64,000 nucleotides of DNA from Eukaryota sp. TZLM1-RC (taxonomy: Eukaryota > Metamonada: BaSk clade). A model generated the notes under the pieces. The model was not told where the DNA came from. It ran no database searches and worked only from the letters and a program-made list of their open reading frames with translations. The position numbers and the translations under genes were made by a program. Location: assembly GCA_040285825.1 (NCBI GenBank), contig JAUPSS010000004.1, forward strand, positions 248,001-312,000. The letters are read 5' to 3'. Of the stretch, positions 53,763 through 64,000 are shown in pieces; position 1 is the first letter of the stretch; each line of letters starts with the position of its first letter.

Positions 53763-55854
53763 ATGTCTTGTACCTTTTACCCCCCCCCACTCTCTGATGG
53801 TCTTAAGAAGCTCCAAGAATTTCGTTCTTCTTCTTTCCTTATAGACATTGTACTTTCCTTTGAAGATCATCACTTTCTCGCCCACAGGTTCGTTCTTTCT
53901 TCATTTAGCAACTTTCTGGACTCAAGCACCGTTGTCAATAACCATCTGAGTCTGAACTTTGGTGAATCATCGCCTGATGCTGATACCCTTTCTTTGGTTC
54001 TATTGTCTCTCTACAATGTCCCTTTTTCAGTAAATTCTAACAATATTGTTGATGTTTATAGCTTATTATTGCGACCAAGCTTGGGTTTACTTCTCTTATT
54101 AATTTTTGCGATAGGGTCAAAAATACAAGACTTCATTTGGTTTCTGAGTTTAATTTTGACCTGGAAACCTATTTTTCGGCTAATAAAAACTAAAAAATTA
54201 GTTCGAATAAGTTCCATGATTTTATGGTAATTCTACAATAGAAACAAATAGAATTGTTTTATCTTTATTCTCTTCATTTTTTGAAAAGAAATTCACTACT
54301 GATTGGAAAGAGCTCACTGAAATTGATTTCAAAAATTTCGATGTTGATTTAAGTATTTTTTTAATTTTTTTCGATTCAATTTTGGGAAAATGTATCAACA
54401 TTTCAACCGAGAATGTTTACAAAATTCGCTTTTTTGCAGATTTTTTTGGTTTCTCAGCCGTATTTTCTTTTTGTGACGAGTTATTGCTTGAAAAATTACT
54501 AAAAAATTCAGACTGTAATTTTGAAAAGGAAGCACCAGTTGAATTAATTCCCAGTTGTTTTGAAAAATTAATGATAAATTGCCCAAATATTGATGTAGAG
54601 TGGTTGGTGGAAAGTCTTGTGCTTTCTTGGAGGAAAATGAGCTCTTCTTGGACAGTTGAAAATTTTACCAAAATTTTGAATTCATTGACAATCAAAAGCG
54701 ACAACATTGTGAGCTTTCAATCAATCATTTCGGAGTTGTTAACCCTTTCAGAATTAGAAACAGTCATTAATCGCTTTATTTTGAGAAACATTTCAATTTT
54801 TACTACTTTTATTATCAATACTCAAAAAGAATTGTTGATTCTACAATGGGGTACGATGCGTGCGATGATAGAAAAAGAACAATCGAAAAGAGAGGAGCTT
54901 GAACAAACTACTGAATATTTACAAAAATCTATAAAAGATATCTGCAAATTATTTGAAAATAATGCTCAATTAGCCTCTCTGAAAAGGATGTTTGCTCCAT
55001 CACAAAGCTTTAAAATTAATTTTAAATTCACAAATGCTGGTGCCACTGGTCGCTTTGGACCTTCTCTCAATGATTGTATTAATTATTACCAAGTAGGTTG
55101 GCCCAGTAATGGTGATTTATTTGATGTTATTGGAGGTATTCAACTCTGGACTGTTCCTTTTTCAGGAACCTTTCGTATTGAATGTGCTGGTGCTAGTGGT
55201 GGTCGGAGTGGAGACAACGTGAAAACCAAGCCAGGAAGAGGTGTGGTCACTGTTGGTGAATTCAACCTCAACTCAGGCAAATTTTGTCAGGCATTAAAGA
55301 TATTGGTTGGTCAAAGGGGGTGCGATGCGTGCGATGGTGATGTCATTACAGCACAAGGGGCTGGAGGTGGAGGTGCTTCCTTTGTAGTTTTTCAAAATAC
55401 CCCTTTGATCATTTCGGGTGGTGGAAGTGGTCAAAATGAAGAAAATTGGCAGACTAATGGCACCGATGCGAGATTTGACAATCTTCCTAATGGTCCTAAT
55501 GGTCCTAATGGTGGTTCTGGTGAAAGAGGAAGTGGTGGTGGTGGATTCAGTGGCAATGGAGAGAATGCATGTGAAGGGGACAGTACTGGTGGTAAAGCGT
55601 TCATCAATGGAGGTTTTGGTGGTACTGGTGATTCTGATTATGCTGTCACTGTCCATGGAGGCTTTGGGGGAGGTGGCGGTGGTAGATTTGAAGGTGGTGG
55701 AGGCGGTGGGTTTAGTGGAGGTAGGGTCGTTCCTATGAATCAATGGAACAAGTCCTTTCCCACTTATGGTGCTGGTTCTTTTAATTCAGGAATGAATTCA
55801 GGAAACCAGGGATTTAATGAAGGTCATCGATACTTTTTAATCAGCTCTTTATAG
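53763..55854 (+). pseudogene. BTB - glycine-rich domain protein, frameshifted
   Basis: ATG at 53763 starts a BTB domain (FRSSSFLIDIVLSFEDHHFLAHRFVLSSFSNFLDS). After VYSLL (about 54066) the fold continues one frame away as ATKLGFTSLINFCDRVKN. Another shift at 54185-54225 leads to a second BTB-like piece (ETNRIVLSLFSSFFEKKFTTDW) and then a long frame to 55854. That frame has a helical middle, a coiled coil (about 54860-54960) and a glycine-rich domain of the ALK/LTK type (NAGATGRFGPS, GGIQLWTVPFSGTFRIECAGASGG, many GGGG runs). Such proteins are common in protist families as scaffolds or surface-like modules; function unknown. The two shifts could be mutations or base errors. Confidence 0.72.
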
Positions 55855-55857
55855 TAT

Positions 55858-56945
55858 AGTTTTTTGTCAATAAATAAATAGTGTTTATTTATTAAAAAGT
55901 TGTTTTTTTTAAATATTGATATAAACCTTATATATTCAGTTTCAAAGATTTAGTTTTGGAAATACTTCACAACGTTGTTCAAGAAGTTGAAGTTTGATTC
56001 CACACTGCTGATTAATCAAAATGATTGAGGTTAAGTGATCTTTTTCATTTTAAAACGTAGAAATTGTATATTTTATTTTGAGCCATTGAAAGTCATAATT
56101 TGCCGATAATGTTGATTAGCGGTCAATTGTTGCGGAAATGTACCAATTAGTTATTACTTATTAATTACAAATTACTGTAAGCCAAATATTTATAAAAAAT
56201 GTAACAGTGGAAAATACAATAGTCTCCCCAAAATTATCTTTTTAAAGTCAAGTTAATCTTTACAGTTAATTGAACATTGTTGTAGAGGTTTTATACTATA
56301 CAATCTGCTGGAATGAAGTTGAGATGACTCTGACAATTCTGTGTTTCATACAAAATAAATATAAACAATTAATTAGTAGACTTTATAATGATAAATCAGT
56401 TTGATTATTATTGAACTATATTAAAAACTTATAAAAGCAGTTGAATTTTTGCAAAAACAAGTATCAGGTTGTATATCAAGAAGGAGTAACAAAGCACGTT
56501 CATTCTGTTTAAAATCACTTGAGGGAATTCTTATTTAAACCACTTGTTGTGTTATTGAAAGACTAGTTTCTTATCCTTGTATTTTTGAATAGCGAAATTG
56601 CAACATCCGACAAATAATATTGTTCTAGCATTTTTTTGGTTAAATGTCATGTATGAATCTGATGATTGAGTTTTGAAATGGAGGAAATGTTGAAGTTACT
56701 GTGCCCAAATATAAGATCAAAATCAAATAATCGTCCAATCGATTATTGCGATTAATCTTAGATTAAACGGTAAATTTGAAGTATACAAGTTGACTGGATT
56801 TTATTTTATTTTTGCAGTTTACTAAAAAAGACATTCAGATTCTGAACCAAATAGTATCGAGCAAACAGAATTTCTCAAACCTTTTCTTTATCTTTTAATT
56901 ACAATTCTCAAACCTTTTCTTTATCTTTTAATTACAATTAAGAAA
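55858..56945. other. Convergent intergenic region, AT-rich
   Basis: Between the ends of the BTB-Gly-rich gene and the brr2-like gene. An AATAAATAAATAG signal lies just after the first stop. A perfect tandem duplication of about 31 bp (CTCAAACCTTTTCTTTATCT...) occupies 56874-56937, next to the brr2-like stop. Nothing else is recognised. Confidence 0.6.
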
Positions 56946-59900
56946 CTATTCCACAACAACTCCGATATCTACTTCTTGATCACAACCAATGTAGGAATCA
57001 GAAACTACAAACAAAGACCAATTAAAATGACCCTTATTACTAGGAGCAATAAACTTCAACTCAACATCAATACTTTCTTGGAAGGCAACTCTTTTGATAG
57101 CATATACTGTATTGGTTTCCCTATTTCCCAACAACAACCACCAGTTCTCCACTTTTTTATAAGGTAAATCACCTAAAACATTGGTGAATAATTGAGGAGA
57201 CTCTCTAAAAAGAGTGACTTTAAAACTTGATTGAGTGCTACTCTTAACCTGTAAACTCTCAGCACATTCCACCTCAATTGAAGGAAAAGAATTACAAAAT
57301 TCAGCTATAACCGCTAATTCAGAATCATTAAAACCATCAAATAAAATGCTACGATCTTCATCTTCTAAATCACCAATCACTAGTGGACTATCGATTTCAA
57401 TTCCTTTGATAATCAATTGATTTGTACAATGATAGTGTTCAAGAAGCAAATCGATTCGTTCTTGACTGAAAAAAGGAATTTGTAAAAGAGGAGAAGTTGG
57501 ATTGTTTTGGTCGATAAAGATTCGCTGACATGCAAATTTGGAAATCTCCATCGCTGCCAAAGAAGGGATCAACCATCCAGAACTTGCAAGAAAATCAACC
57601 ATGCAATGGACTAAATTGATTAAAATTGGAAAAATTAAATTTAAATCTTGTTGAAGAACGGGCTCAAGCTCAATTCTGAACATTCTGGCTTGTAACAAAA
57701 CCAAAATTTTAGAAGTTCCATCTGTCAGTGATCCCTTCTGTGGGAAAGGTATCTTGGAATTGAGCTCCCTCAAATTTTCATCTTCCTCGTGTCGAACGAC
57801 CACTCTAGATACTTCCTCAGAGGCACCAAGGGCTTCTAGACAGGCAAAAACACGTGATGAAGAGGTCAAAATTGTTGAAAATGATTGAATTGTCGACACA
57901 AAGGTACAATAATATGAAGCAATCACCGAGTTATTGATTGGAATTAACTTATCTTCCTTTTGGGCAATAAAACTTGACTCTGAAAGGGTTTCTAGCGACT
58001 CATCAATCAATTCTGATAGAAAATCAGACACAGATTCCTCAGAAGTGTCTGTCAGGCCATAATAATTTGGATTCTTCAAGAGTCTTGCTAATAACAAGGA
58101 AGGCTCCAAAATTTTGATTGATTCTTCACGATTCTCGACAACTTTCCCAATTAATTGATAGTTTAGATAATCAGTAAGTGATTGATCGAGGTTTGATTCG
58201 ATTGGCGGGGATGATTCTAAATTGAACATCTCAAGTTGATCCTTTTTAGATCGCAAACAGTAGATGTACAACTTAGCCGTCAGATCAGAAGAACTCTCTT
58301 GACTTCCAGCAGTTCCCATCATTTTTGATAAATTTTGATTGGAATAATCAATGAATCTCCTTGCACGACCATCAAATTTCACAGTGTCTAGAATATAAAC
58401 ATATTTTGAGTTGAACTTTGATGATGCTACAAAAGATTCTTCAACTGACACAACTAATAATCCAAGTTGATTGGAATTAAATAAGGATTGAATGCCCTTC
58501 TTGTCAGACATGGTCAAATTTTCGTGGTAAAAAGCAACACCAGAACCAACTAGTCTTGTCAGATCAGTGTTGACAAGCTCAATAATTGACCCATCCATTG
58601 ACTTTTGTTGAAAAAGATCTGGCTTATGAGCTGTTGAAGCAAAGGTTAATAAAGCACGTGCACAATGTTCAGCTAATTTGCTCGAAGGAACGAAAACAAC
58701 TGTTTTGCCAGAACCAAACTCCTTGAAATCCCTGCAGATTGACAGAAAACATGGCCTAAACATGGCCAAAACACGAATATTTGGGAACAACTCGTCAAAC
58801 GTCACCATTGACACACTGAGATCAGGTATTCTGGCCCCCTGAGAATAAGGAAATACACATTGATGAGTTTTTGTGTCAAAAATTCCCAACCAATGAGCAA
58901 TCTCTGTCCCGTTTGCTGTACAATCCGAAAGAGCAATTATTCTTGGCTTAGTTTTTAGTAAAAGTTTAATATTGTTGATTATAATTTCCGTATTATGGTC
59001 ATAATTCAAAAGATAGTCAAGACCATCAAAAATAATTAAGCCAATATTGGAGTAATCAGATCTTCTTTTCCATTTTGATGAGAATGATTGATAGTTTTGG
59101 GGGGTAGAAATCAGAATGTTGACGTTCACAAAAGAGTCAGTGATGACGTCGCCTGTCAAACAACCAACTGACAAGCCGAAATTTTTAAATTTTTGACTCC
59201 AACACTCAACTCTATCAAAAACTTCCTCTGAATTCATTAGACAAATGATCTTTATTGATCCAAATTTATCATTGTTTACCATTTCCTTGAAAATTGAAAG
59301 TTCAGCAAGGACGGACTTTCCACTACCAGAAGGAGCTGATACAAAAACTGAGTTATTGGTGTTAAAAACTGAGTCAAAACATTGAGATTGTATTGCATTG
59401 AAACTAGAAAAAGAAAAGAAATCTCCAATTAATTCACGATATTGATTCAAATTAGTATTTTCAACTGACATTTTTACCATTGAAGTAGGTAATTTTTCTA
59501 ATGGTAATTCTTCAATCAAGGGATTGAACTTTGAGGGTAACAACAACGACCTAAAACTCAAAGTCAAAGTGGTTTTGGACCCCAACCATCTATCACTAAT
59601 CAAATGCACGAAATAATGTGGAGATAATGGTTCTATTAAAGGAACCCTAAAAGAGAAAAGAGATTCATCATTAGAAAATCTCTTTGATAGTATATAAAAC
59701 TCTGAATGCACGACCAACTCTTCATCAGAATCCGTTACGAATATCCAAAAAGGTTCTGACCGACTGTGAATATCATCAGACCAATCAAAATCAGCAATCA
59801 AACTCAAATCAATTTTGATTGATCCACGAGTGATTGGCTGAACCGAGGCTTCGATTTTCAACCTTGGAATATACCGAATATACTGCAAAAGCTTCCTCCC

Positions 59901-62855
59901 CACCTCATAATCACTTCCAATCCTCTGATCCTTTATCCTGGCACCACGAACCAGTTCAGCAAGCTGAGACTCCTCTAACTGTAGGAAATGCTCAAAAGGA
60001 ACACCTCCTTGCTCTAAACGAGAAAGAATGCCATCTGGGATAGCTTTGAATTGACGTAGAGGAGATTCAACTGACCAAGTTTTGGAATCGATGGACTTTG
60101 CCAGTTCCAACAACAAAAGACTAGCTTGTGACCATTTTCTAAATAAGCAAATAGAAAACAAAGCTCTGAAAAGCCTCATTGCTGATTGGTGAATGTAAAC
60201 CATATCAGCATTAACCGCGAAACCTTCCAAAGGCAGATTGGAAATGTAAGCTTGTAACAAAACATTGATCTTGGCTAGTCTGGCTGTAGGTCCTGTTAAT
60301 GAATCTCTAACGGGAATAGGGCAGAGTTCTAGAAGTTTCTCTAATTCAATCACTTCTTCGTTGCGAATGACAATGTTCTTAAATTCGCCAGCAAGGGAAA
60401 AGATTCTAAATACATCCATAATGGTGATATCTTTGTGTAAGTGTTCGTTAAACGTCTTGACAGTTTCAAAATCAACATAGAAATGAGCAGAAACTCTACC
60501 CAATTCAGTAGAAGTAATAGCTCCTGATTGTCTGTCATAATTGATTAATAAATAATGGTCAAGTAAAGTCAATGCCTGGTCAATCAAATTCTCCTTAAAC
60601 TGAGCTAATGACGTGTCAGAAGGCACCTCATAAACCGTTGGAGATTCACCCAATCTAACATTGAAGTAAGTAGAATTCAACCACTCAACGGCTTGAGAAA
60701 AATTAGAAACAAACCCCAAAACTACCTCAGCGTTTAAAACATCTGGTAATCTTGATAATAGTTGACTCTCAACTGGTAATTGTTGGTTTAAAAGGGACAG
60801 GTAGAGTAATAAATTATGATGTTCTGTAATCACAATGCCTAAACCAGTGGTGTCAAATGCAGGCCTCCCCGCCCTACCCAGCATCTGACCCAAATCCAAG
60901 GATGAAAGCTCTGTCCATTTACCTTGATCCGCAGAATAAACCTTGGTGGATTTAATAATTACGGCATAAGCAGGAAGATTCACTCCCCAGGAGAGGGTTG
61001 CTGTTGAGACCAAAACCCTTACATGACCATCAGAGAAAAGATCTTCGACGGTGTTTCTATCAGAACGGGAAAGTCCTGCATGATGAATGGCAACTCCAGA
61101 TGGTATTAAACCTGCAAGTGATTGATTAATGATTGATTGAGATTCTGATTGTAATACTTTTCTTGAAAAATCTGTTTCCCTATCGGGTAACAGTCGTTTT
61201 ATACTGCCATCTTCCTCCATTCTCTTAACAATCAGCTCCCCAACTCTGACCGTCTCCTTTCTTGAGTGTACAAATACTAATACTTGTTGTCTACTATCAT
61301 CACCAGCAGCAATTTCTCTGACTTTGGTGTAAGCCACCAAATCTTCAAGTTCTCTCCTTCTGAGAGGTCTTTTTTCCTTTAAACCTACAAACTGAGTTTC
61401 TAAAGGAACCGGTCGAAAAGAAGGATCAAAAACAAAAAGACCACGGTCAGAAACCCGAAGAAATGACGCAACATCTTGAAAATTCGGTAGTGTTGCTGAC
61501 AAACCCACCAATCTTATAGAAAGACCTGATTGGCCATTGAGCCGATGAATTCTGGTGACCAAAGACTCTAAGACTGGACCACGCAAATCATGTAACAGAT
61601 GAATTTCATCAATGATAACACAGCCGTAATTACTGGCGAATAGGGCTTCACCACTTTTTCTGGTAATGACATCCCATTTTTCAGGGGTAGTGACAATAAT
61701 ATTAGTTTTTTGGATTTGTTGACGTGACATGGTGACGTCACCAGTAAGTTCAGAAACGGAAAGTCCAAAATCAGCGAATCTGACTGTGAAAGAGTTGACC
61801 ATTTCAGCCACTAAGGATTTCATTGGAGCAACATAAACTACTTTAACTTGTGAATAATTGAATCTATTCTCATTTAATTCCCTTATTCTACTCAATTCAG
61901 ATAATATAGTTAAAACAGCCACGTTAGTTTTCCCGGCCCCGGTTGGTGCGCACAAAAGGATGTTATCACGTGTATTTAGAGCTGTATTTTTGACCTTTGA
62001 TTGGACAATGTTGAGTGTTTTCATTCCTTTAAAAGCAGGAACCATCCATTGAGGAAACACACTTCCATCAGAAAGTTCAATCAATCGCTCCCCAGGTTTT
62101 AAACTGGGGGTTTCCCTTGCTGGAATGTGAATTTCTTCGTAATCTTGGTGCGGGAATCGTGAAGAGCCTTGGGGAAGGTCTACGTCTGTTGGGATTATTG
62201 GTTTAATTGGAGTAAATCTAAAGGTGTGAGTGAGAGAAGAAACTGATTTAGTGGTGACGTCACCACTCACGTCACCAGTTTCCGTTTCAACTTCATCCAA
62301 GACAACTTCCTCCATTACTTCCCCTTCCATATCTTCTTCTTCCTCCTCATCAATTGAGTATGCAATGTCCTCGTCAGCTGTCTCTCCCGGAAAGGTGGTG
62401 GGGGTAAAGTCTGTGAGGAGGAGGGAGAGTTCGGATAGTGTGCGATAGTCTTGATCAGATATAGGACCTAAGAGTTCACTAGTGGAGTCTCTTCGTTCTC
62501 TGTCTGAAATAGCTGATGATTTAAGTATAGAGAGCGACTCTTCAGCTGCAGCATATAGGGTTTCAGATGGTAGATCTCCAAGAATTGTAGTGATAATGTC
62601 AAGGAATCGACGATATGCGGAGGCTGTGGCTTCAGTAGCGGGGTGATAAACACCCTCAGCTTGTAGAAATTGGGAAGTTGGTTGGGGTTTAATGATGGGT
62701 GCTGATTTTGTCTCTGGACCACCATAGAAAGCTCTAGAGCCCATTTCCTCAACGGAAATCTTTCCACGAAGAGAGGATATCTCAGGAACATCCTTGTCGA
62801 CCTTAGGACGGTCAGAAGTTTGAACTATAAGAGAAGGCTGATATCGAGGGTCCAT
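56946..62855 (-). CDS. brr2: Brr2-like U5 snRNP DExD/H-box helicase (tandem Ski2-type)
   Basis: 1969 residues, one exon. It unwinds U4/U6 snRNA to activate the spliceosome. N-terminal region of about 280 residues with an acidic patch. First cassette: APTGAGKT (I), APMKSLVAE (Ia), TTPEKWDV, DEIH (II), SATLPN (III), FVHSRKET (IV), ATLSWGVNLPA (V), QMLGRAGRP (VI), then winged-helix and Sec63 domains. The second cassette is degenerate as in known Brr2: APSGSGKS, FDGLDYLL in place of DExH, SDCTANG for SAT, no clear QxxGRxGR, and a second Sec63 domain. It is slightly shorter than typical Brr2 (about 2,150), mainly at the N-terminus. Its presence supports the intron calls. It shares an 88-bp divergent spacer with the rpb11-like gene. 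Confidence 0.93.
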   Translation of the reverse strand: MDPRYQPSLIVQTSDRPKVDKDVPEISSLRGKISVEEMGSRAFYGGPETKSAPIIKPQPTSQFLQAEGVYHPATEATASAYRRFLDIITTILGDLPSETLYAAAEESLSILKSSAISDRERRDSTSELLGPISDQDYRTLSELSLLLTDFTPTTFPGETADEDIAYSIDEEEEEDMEGEVMEEVVLDEVETETGDVSGDVTTKSVSSLTHTFRFTPIKPIIPTDVDLPQGSSRFPHQDYEEIHIPARETPSLKPGERLIELSDGSVFPQWMVPAFKGMKTLNIVQSKVKNTALNTRDNILLCAPTGAGKTNVAVLTILSELSRIRELNENRFNYSQVKVVYVAPMKSLVAEMVNSFTVRFADFGLSVSELTGDVTMSRQQIQKTNIIVTTPEKWDVITRKSGEALFASNYGCVIIDEIHLLHDLRGPVLESLVTRIHRLNGQSGLSIRLVGLSATLPNFQDVASFLRVSDRGLFVFDPSFRPVPLETQFVGLKEKRPLRRRELEDLVAYTKVREIAAGDDSRQQVLVFVHSRKETVRVGELIVKRMEEDGSIKRLLPDRETDFSRKVLQSESQSIINQSLAGLIPSGVAIHHAGLSRSDRNTVEDLFSDGHVRVLVSTATLSWGVNLPAYAVIIKSTKVYSADQGKWTELSSLDLGQMLGRAGRPAFDTTGLGIVITEHHNLLLYLSLLNQQLPVESQLLSRLPDVLNAEVVLGFVSNFSQAVEWLNSTYFNVRLGESPTVYEVPSDTSLAQFKENLIDQALTLLDHYLLINYDRQSGAITSTELGRVSAHFYVDFETVKTFNEHLHKDITIMDVFRIFSLAGEFKNIVIRNEEVIELEKLLELCPIPVRDSLTGPTARLAKINVLLQAYISNLPLEGFAVNADMVYIHQSAMRLFRALFSICLFRKWSQASLLLLELAKSIDSKTWSVESPLRQFKAIPDGILSRLEQGGVPFEHFLQLEESQLAELVRGARIKDQRIGSDYEVGRKLLQYIRYIPRLKIEASVQPITRGSIKIDLSLIADFDWSDDIHSRSEPFWIFVTDSDEELVVHSEFYILSKRFSNDESLFSFRVPLIEPLSPHYFVHLISDRWLGSKTTLTLSFRSLLLPSKFNPLIEELPLEKLPTSMVKMSVENTNLNQYRELIGDFFSFSSFNAIQSQCFDSVFNTNNSVFVSAPSGSGKSVLAELSIFKEMVNNDKFGSIKIICLMNSEEVFDRVECWSQKFKNFGLSVGCLTGDVITDSFVNVNILISTPQNYQSFSSKWKRRSDYSNIGLIIFDGLDYLLNYDHNTEIIINNIKLLLKTKPRIIALSDCTANGTEIAHWLGIFDTKTHQCVFPYSQGARIPDLSVSMVTFDELFPNIRVLAMFRPCFLSICRDFKEFGSGKTVVFVPSSKLAEHCARALLTFASTAHKPDLFQQKSMDGSIIELVNTDLTRLVGSGVAFYHENLTMSDKKGIQSLFNSNQLGLLVVSVEESFVASSKFNSKYVYILDTVKFDGRARRFIDYSNQNLSKMMGTAGSQESSSDLTAKLYIYCLRSKKDQLEMFNLESSPPIESNLDQSLTDYLNYQLIGKVVENREESIKILEPSLLLARLLKNPNYYGLTDTSEESVSDFLSELIDESLETLSESSFIAQKEDKLIPINNSVIASYYCTFVSTIQSFSTILTSSSRVFACLEALGASEEVSRVVVRHEEDENLRELNSKIPFPQKGSLTDGTSKILVLLQARMFRIELEPVLQQDLNLIFPILINLVHCMVDFLASSGWLIPSLAAMEISKFACQRIFIDQNNPTSPLLQIPFFSQERIDLLLEHYHCTNQLIIKGIEIDSPLVIGDLEDEDRSILFDGFNDSELAVIAEFCNSFPSIEVECAESLQVKSSTQSSFKVTLFRESPQLFTNVLGDLPYKKVENWWLLLGNRETNTVYAIKRVAFQESIDVELKFIAPSNKGHFNWSLFVVSDSYIGCDQEVDIGVVVE

Positions 62856-62943
62856 TTGTTGTTTTAGGGCTATGAGAACTGGAGGTTCCTACAATGAAAA
62901 TTCAATCTCATTCTCCAAACGATTTTTTACACAATATCTCAAC
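62856..62943. promoter_or_regulatory. Divergent promoter region, brr2-like / rpb11-like
   Basis: Only 88 bp separate the two start codons (ATG 62855 on the reverse strand, ATG 62944 on the plus strand), so one short region must drive both housekeeping genes. No TATA box or other clear motif is visible. The frame upstream of 62944 is open to another ATG at 62872, but that extension does not resemble the family. Confidence 0.6.
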
Positions 62944-63264
62944 ATGGAGCAACCACCAATAGTCTTTACTCCAGACTCTGAGATACATAATGCAGCATTA
63001 TTTACCTTGTCCAACGAAGACCATACTCTAGGGAATCTCATACATGACCACATTCTCAATAACAACAGAAAAGTTATCTTTTGTGGATACAGGGTACCCC
63101 ATCCTTATGAAACACAAGTAGAACTGCGTATAAGAACAGCGGAAAACCAACCCTATGGTCCGGATGATGCCTTTATGGAAGGTATTGAACAACTTCTCCA
63201 TGACGACATTGCGAGAATCATTCTTGAAACACATGGTCTAGTTGACGTCAGTAGAAGGGATTAA
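62944..63264 (+). CDS. rpb11: RNA polymerase subunit, Rpb11/AC19 (L/Rpb11-like) family
   Basis: 106 residues from ATG 62944 (MEQPPIVF), close to the 117 of typical Rpb11. It carries the alpha-subunit-like dimerisation signature NEDHTLGNLIHDHIL, then VIFCGYRVPHPYETQVELRIRT and the C-terminal helix FMEGIEQLLHDDIARII. VIFxGYxVPHP fits Rpb11 of Pol II better than the Pol I/III subunit AC19, but separating them needs a tree. It pairs with Rpb3 (or AC40) in polymerase assembly. An upstream in-frame ATG at 62872 would add 24 unrelated residues. Confidence 0.88.
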   Translation: MEQPPIVFTPDSEIHNAALFTLSNEDHTLGNLIHDHILNNNRKVIFCGYRVPHPYETQVELRIRTAENQPYGPDDAFMEGIEQLLHDDIARIILETHGLVDVSRRD

Positions 63265-63812
63265 GTTGTTGTTTGATCTCTCAAGGGCTTTTGGTCCACA
63301 TTTGTAGGTTATGCTTATGTGAGTAATTTCATTAAACTTGATGATGTTGATGATTTGATACAGAAAACTTTATTACAATCTTTTACTGCAACTACACGTT
63401 GTCGCACGTTATCACATTGTTATATAGGAGGAGTTATATAGAAGTTGAATCTTTGTTGTTGAGGATTTCAGTGGAAATTTGAACCAGAAAAGATGGTAGT
63501 AAGCGCAGTGGTTCATTTTGAAAAAATTTTGCTATATTTAAGTCATTTCTAATTATACTTATCGAGAAACATTGTGTTAAGTGGGTATAAATTCGTTGTT
63601 TCGACACCAATTCATCTCCAGTTTCAGGAGCATCAAAATAGGGAGAATGTCATTATACAGCCCAGATTATATGCCCTTCATAACTGATTTGCTTCTGGAG
63701 AGAGATGACTGAAGCATTTTAATAAATAAATAAATTGGAGAAGAAACACAGCTTTTGATAGGAGATTTAAGATTTCAGACTTAGCTAAGGAAAATCATTG
63801 TTCTCTTACATT
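63265..63812. other. Intergenic, no gene seen
   Basis: 3' flank of the rpb11-like gene and 5' flank of the secreted-protein gene. AT-rich, no supported feature. Confidence 0.5.
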
Positions 63813-64000
63813 ATGCGAGTCCTTCCCTTTCTCTGTGTTTTGATGGTCACTTATGCGTGCTCACATCATCATAATAGCCATCGTGGTCAAAATCGACACC
63901 ACATTCACCAGCACAACTCATGCAACTGTGCTGCTGATCAGGACTGTGCGTGTACTCTCCCTACCAAAGTTCTCCCTGCTGATGATTCGTCATCATCCAT
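63813..64000 (+). CDS. Secreted His/Cys-rich protein, 5' part (runs off window)
   Basis: ATG 63813 begins a signal peptide (MRVLPFLCVLMVTYACS), cleaved probably near CS. A histidine-rich segment (HHHNSHRGQNRHHIHQH) and a cysteine cluster (CNCAADQDCAC) follow, then LPTKVLPADDSSSS at the window edge. Histidine and cysteine clustering after a signal peptide suggests metal binding or a disulfide-rich secreted protein. The family cannot be named from 62 residues. Confidence 0.7.
   Translation, partial: MRVLPFLCVLMVTYACSHHHNSHRGQNRHHIHQHNSCNCAADQDCACTLPTKVLPADDSSSS

Noticed and set aside
54030-54061. Possible 32-nt intron (GTAAAT...TTCTAAC...TATAG) in the BTB gene
   Set aside because: It has the right length class and would fix the frame, but it would delete NSNNIVDVYSLL, which fits the BTB fold. 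A 1-nt frameshift just downstream explains the data better.
55294-55743. Reverse-strand Thr/Ser-rich frame
   Set aside because: Antisense of the glycine-rich coding region; composition follows from the GGN codons.
1-64000. tRNA, rRNA or snRNA genes
   Set aside because: I scanned for GGTTCRANNCC-type T-loops and obvious rRNA cores and found none that I could support by eye.

Overview
The window looks like nuclear DNA of a flagellated, AT-rich single-celled eukaryote. Reasons: a U5 snRNP Brr2 helicase, an RNA polymerase Rpb11/AC19-type subunit, a FAM166/CIMIP2-type axonemal protein, BTB, RCC1-kinase and Sel1-like proteins, AATAAA-type signals after stop codons, long uninterrupted genes, and two candidate spliceosomal introns of only 28 and 30 nt. 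I cannot name the lineage from the sequence.

Layout. 1-6.3 kb: fragments of retroelements (a gag remnant split by a solo LTR, LINE 3' ends) around an 8-TM protein gene (3723-4745). 6.6-9.6 kb: intact protein kinase-RCC1 gene. 10.1-20.2 kb: a graveyard of Ty3/gypsy-like pieces, an inverted duplication, a reverse-strand LINE, and a fresh-looking gag-only LTR element with identical LTRs. 20.9-24.05 kb: an R2-like LINE (RT, CCHC, PD-(D/E)XK nuclease) with a younger truncated LINE nested in it. 24.1-25.8 kb: a paralogue of the 8-TM gene inside a 1.6-kb segmental duplication. 25.9-27.9 kb: LINE debris and a second duplicated block. 28.1-28.9 kb: beta-trefoil lectin gene with minisatellite tail. 30.8-31.4 kb: FAM166/CIMIP2-like gene. 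32.0-39.1 kb: a LINE carrying three separate nested insertions. 39.4-45.6 kb: giant membrane-anchored repeat protein. 45.6-47.6 kb: Sel1-like protein with a CCCC tail. 48.1-51.5 kb: Ty3 and LINE remnants. 52.9-53.6 kb: remnant of a Fanzor/TnpB-like RNA-guided nuclease. 53.8-55.9 kb: BTB/glycine-rich gene broken by frameshifts. 56.9-63.3 kb: housekeeping pair (brr2-like and rpb11-like) on a short divergent promoter. 63.8 kb to end: start of a secreted His/Cys-rich protein.

How it works together. Host genes are compact, mostly single-exon and independent; I see no operon-like logic. The dominant process is retrotransposition. The LINEs leave 9-11 bp target-site duplications and short A-rich tails. 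The LTR elements leave 4-bp duplications and share a purine-rich tract next to the 3' LTR and a conserved 13-nt segment next to the 5' LTR, which points to one mobilising machinery. Nesting gives a relative insertion order at several loci. The most notable non-routine items are the Fanzor-like remnant, the ultrashort introns, and the family of small non-autonomous LTR elements.
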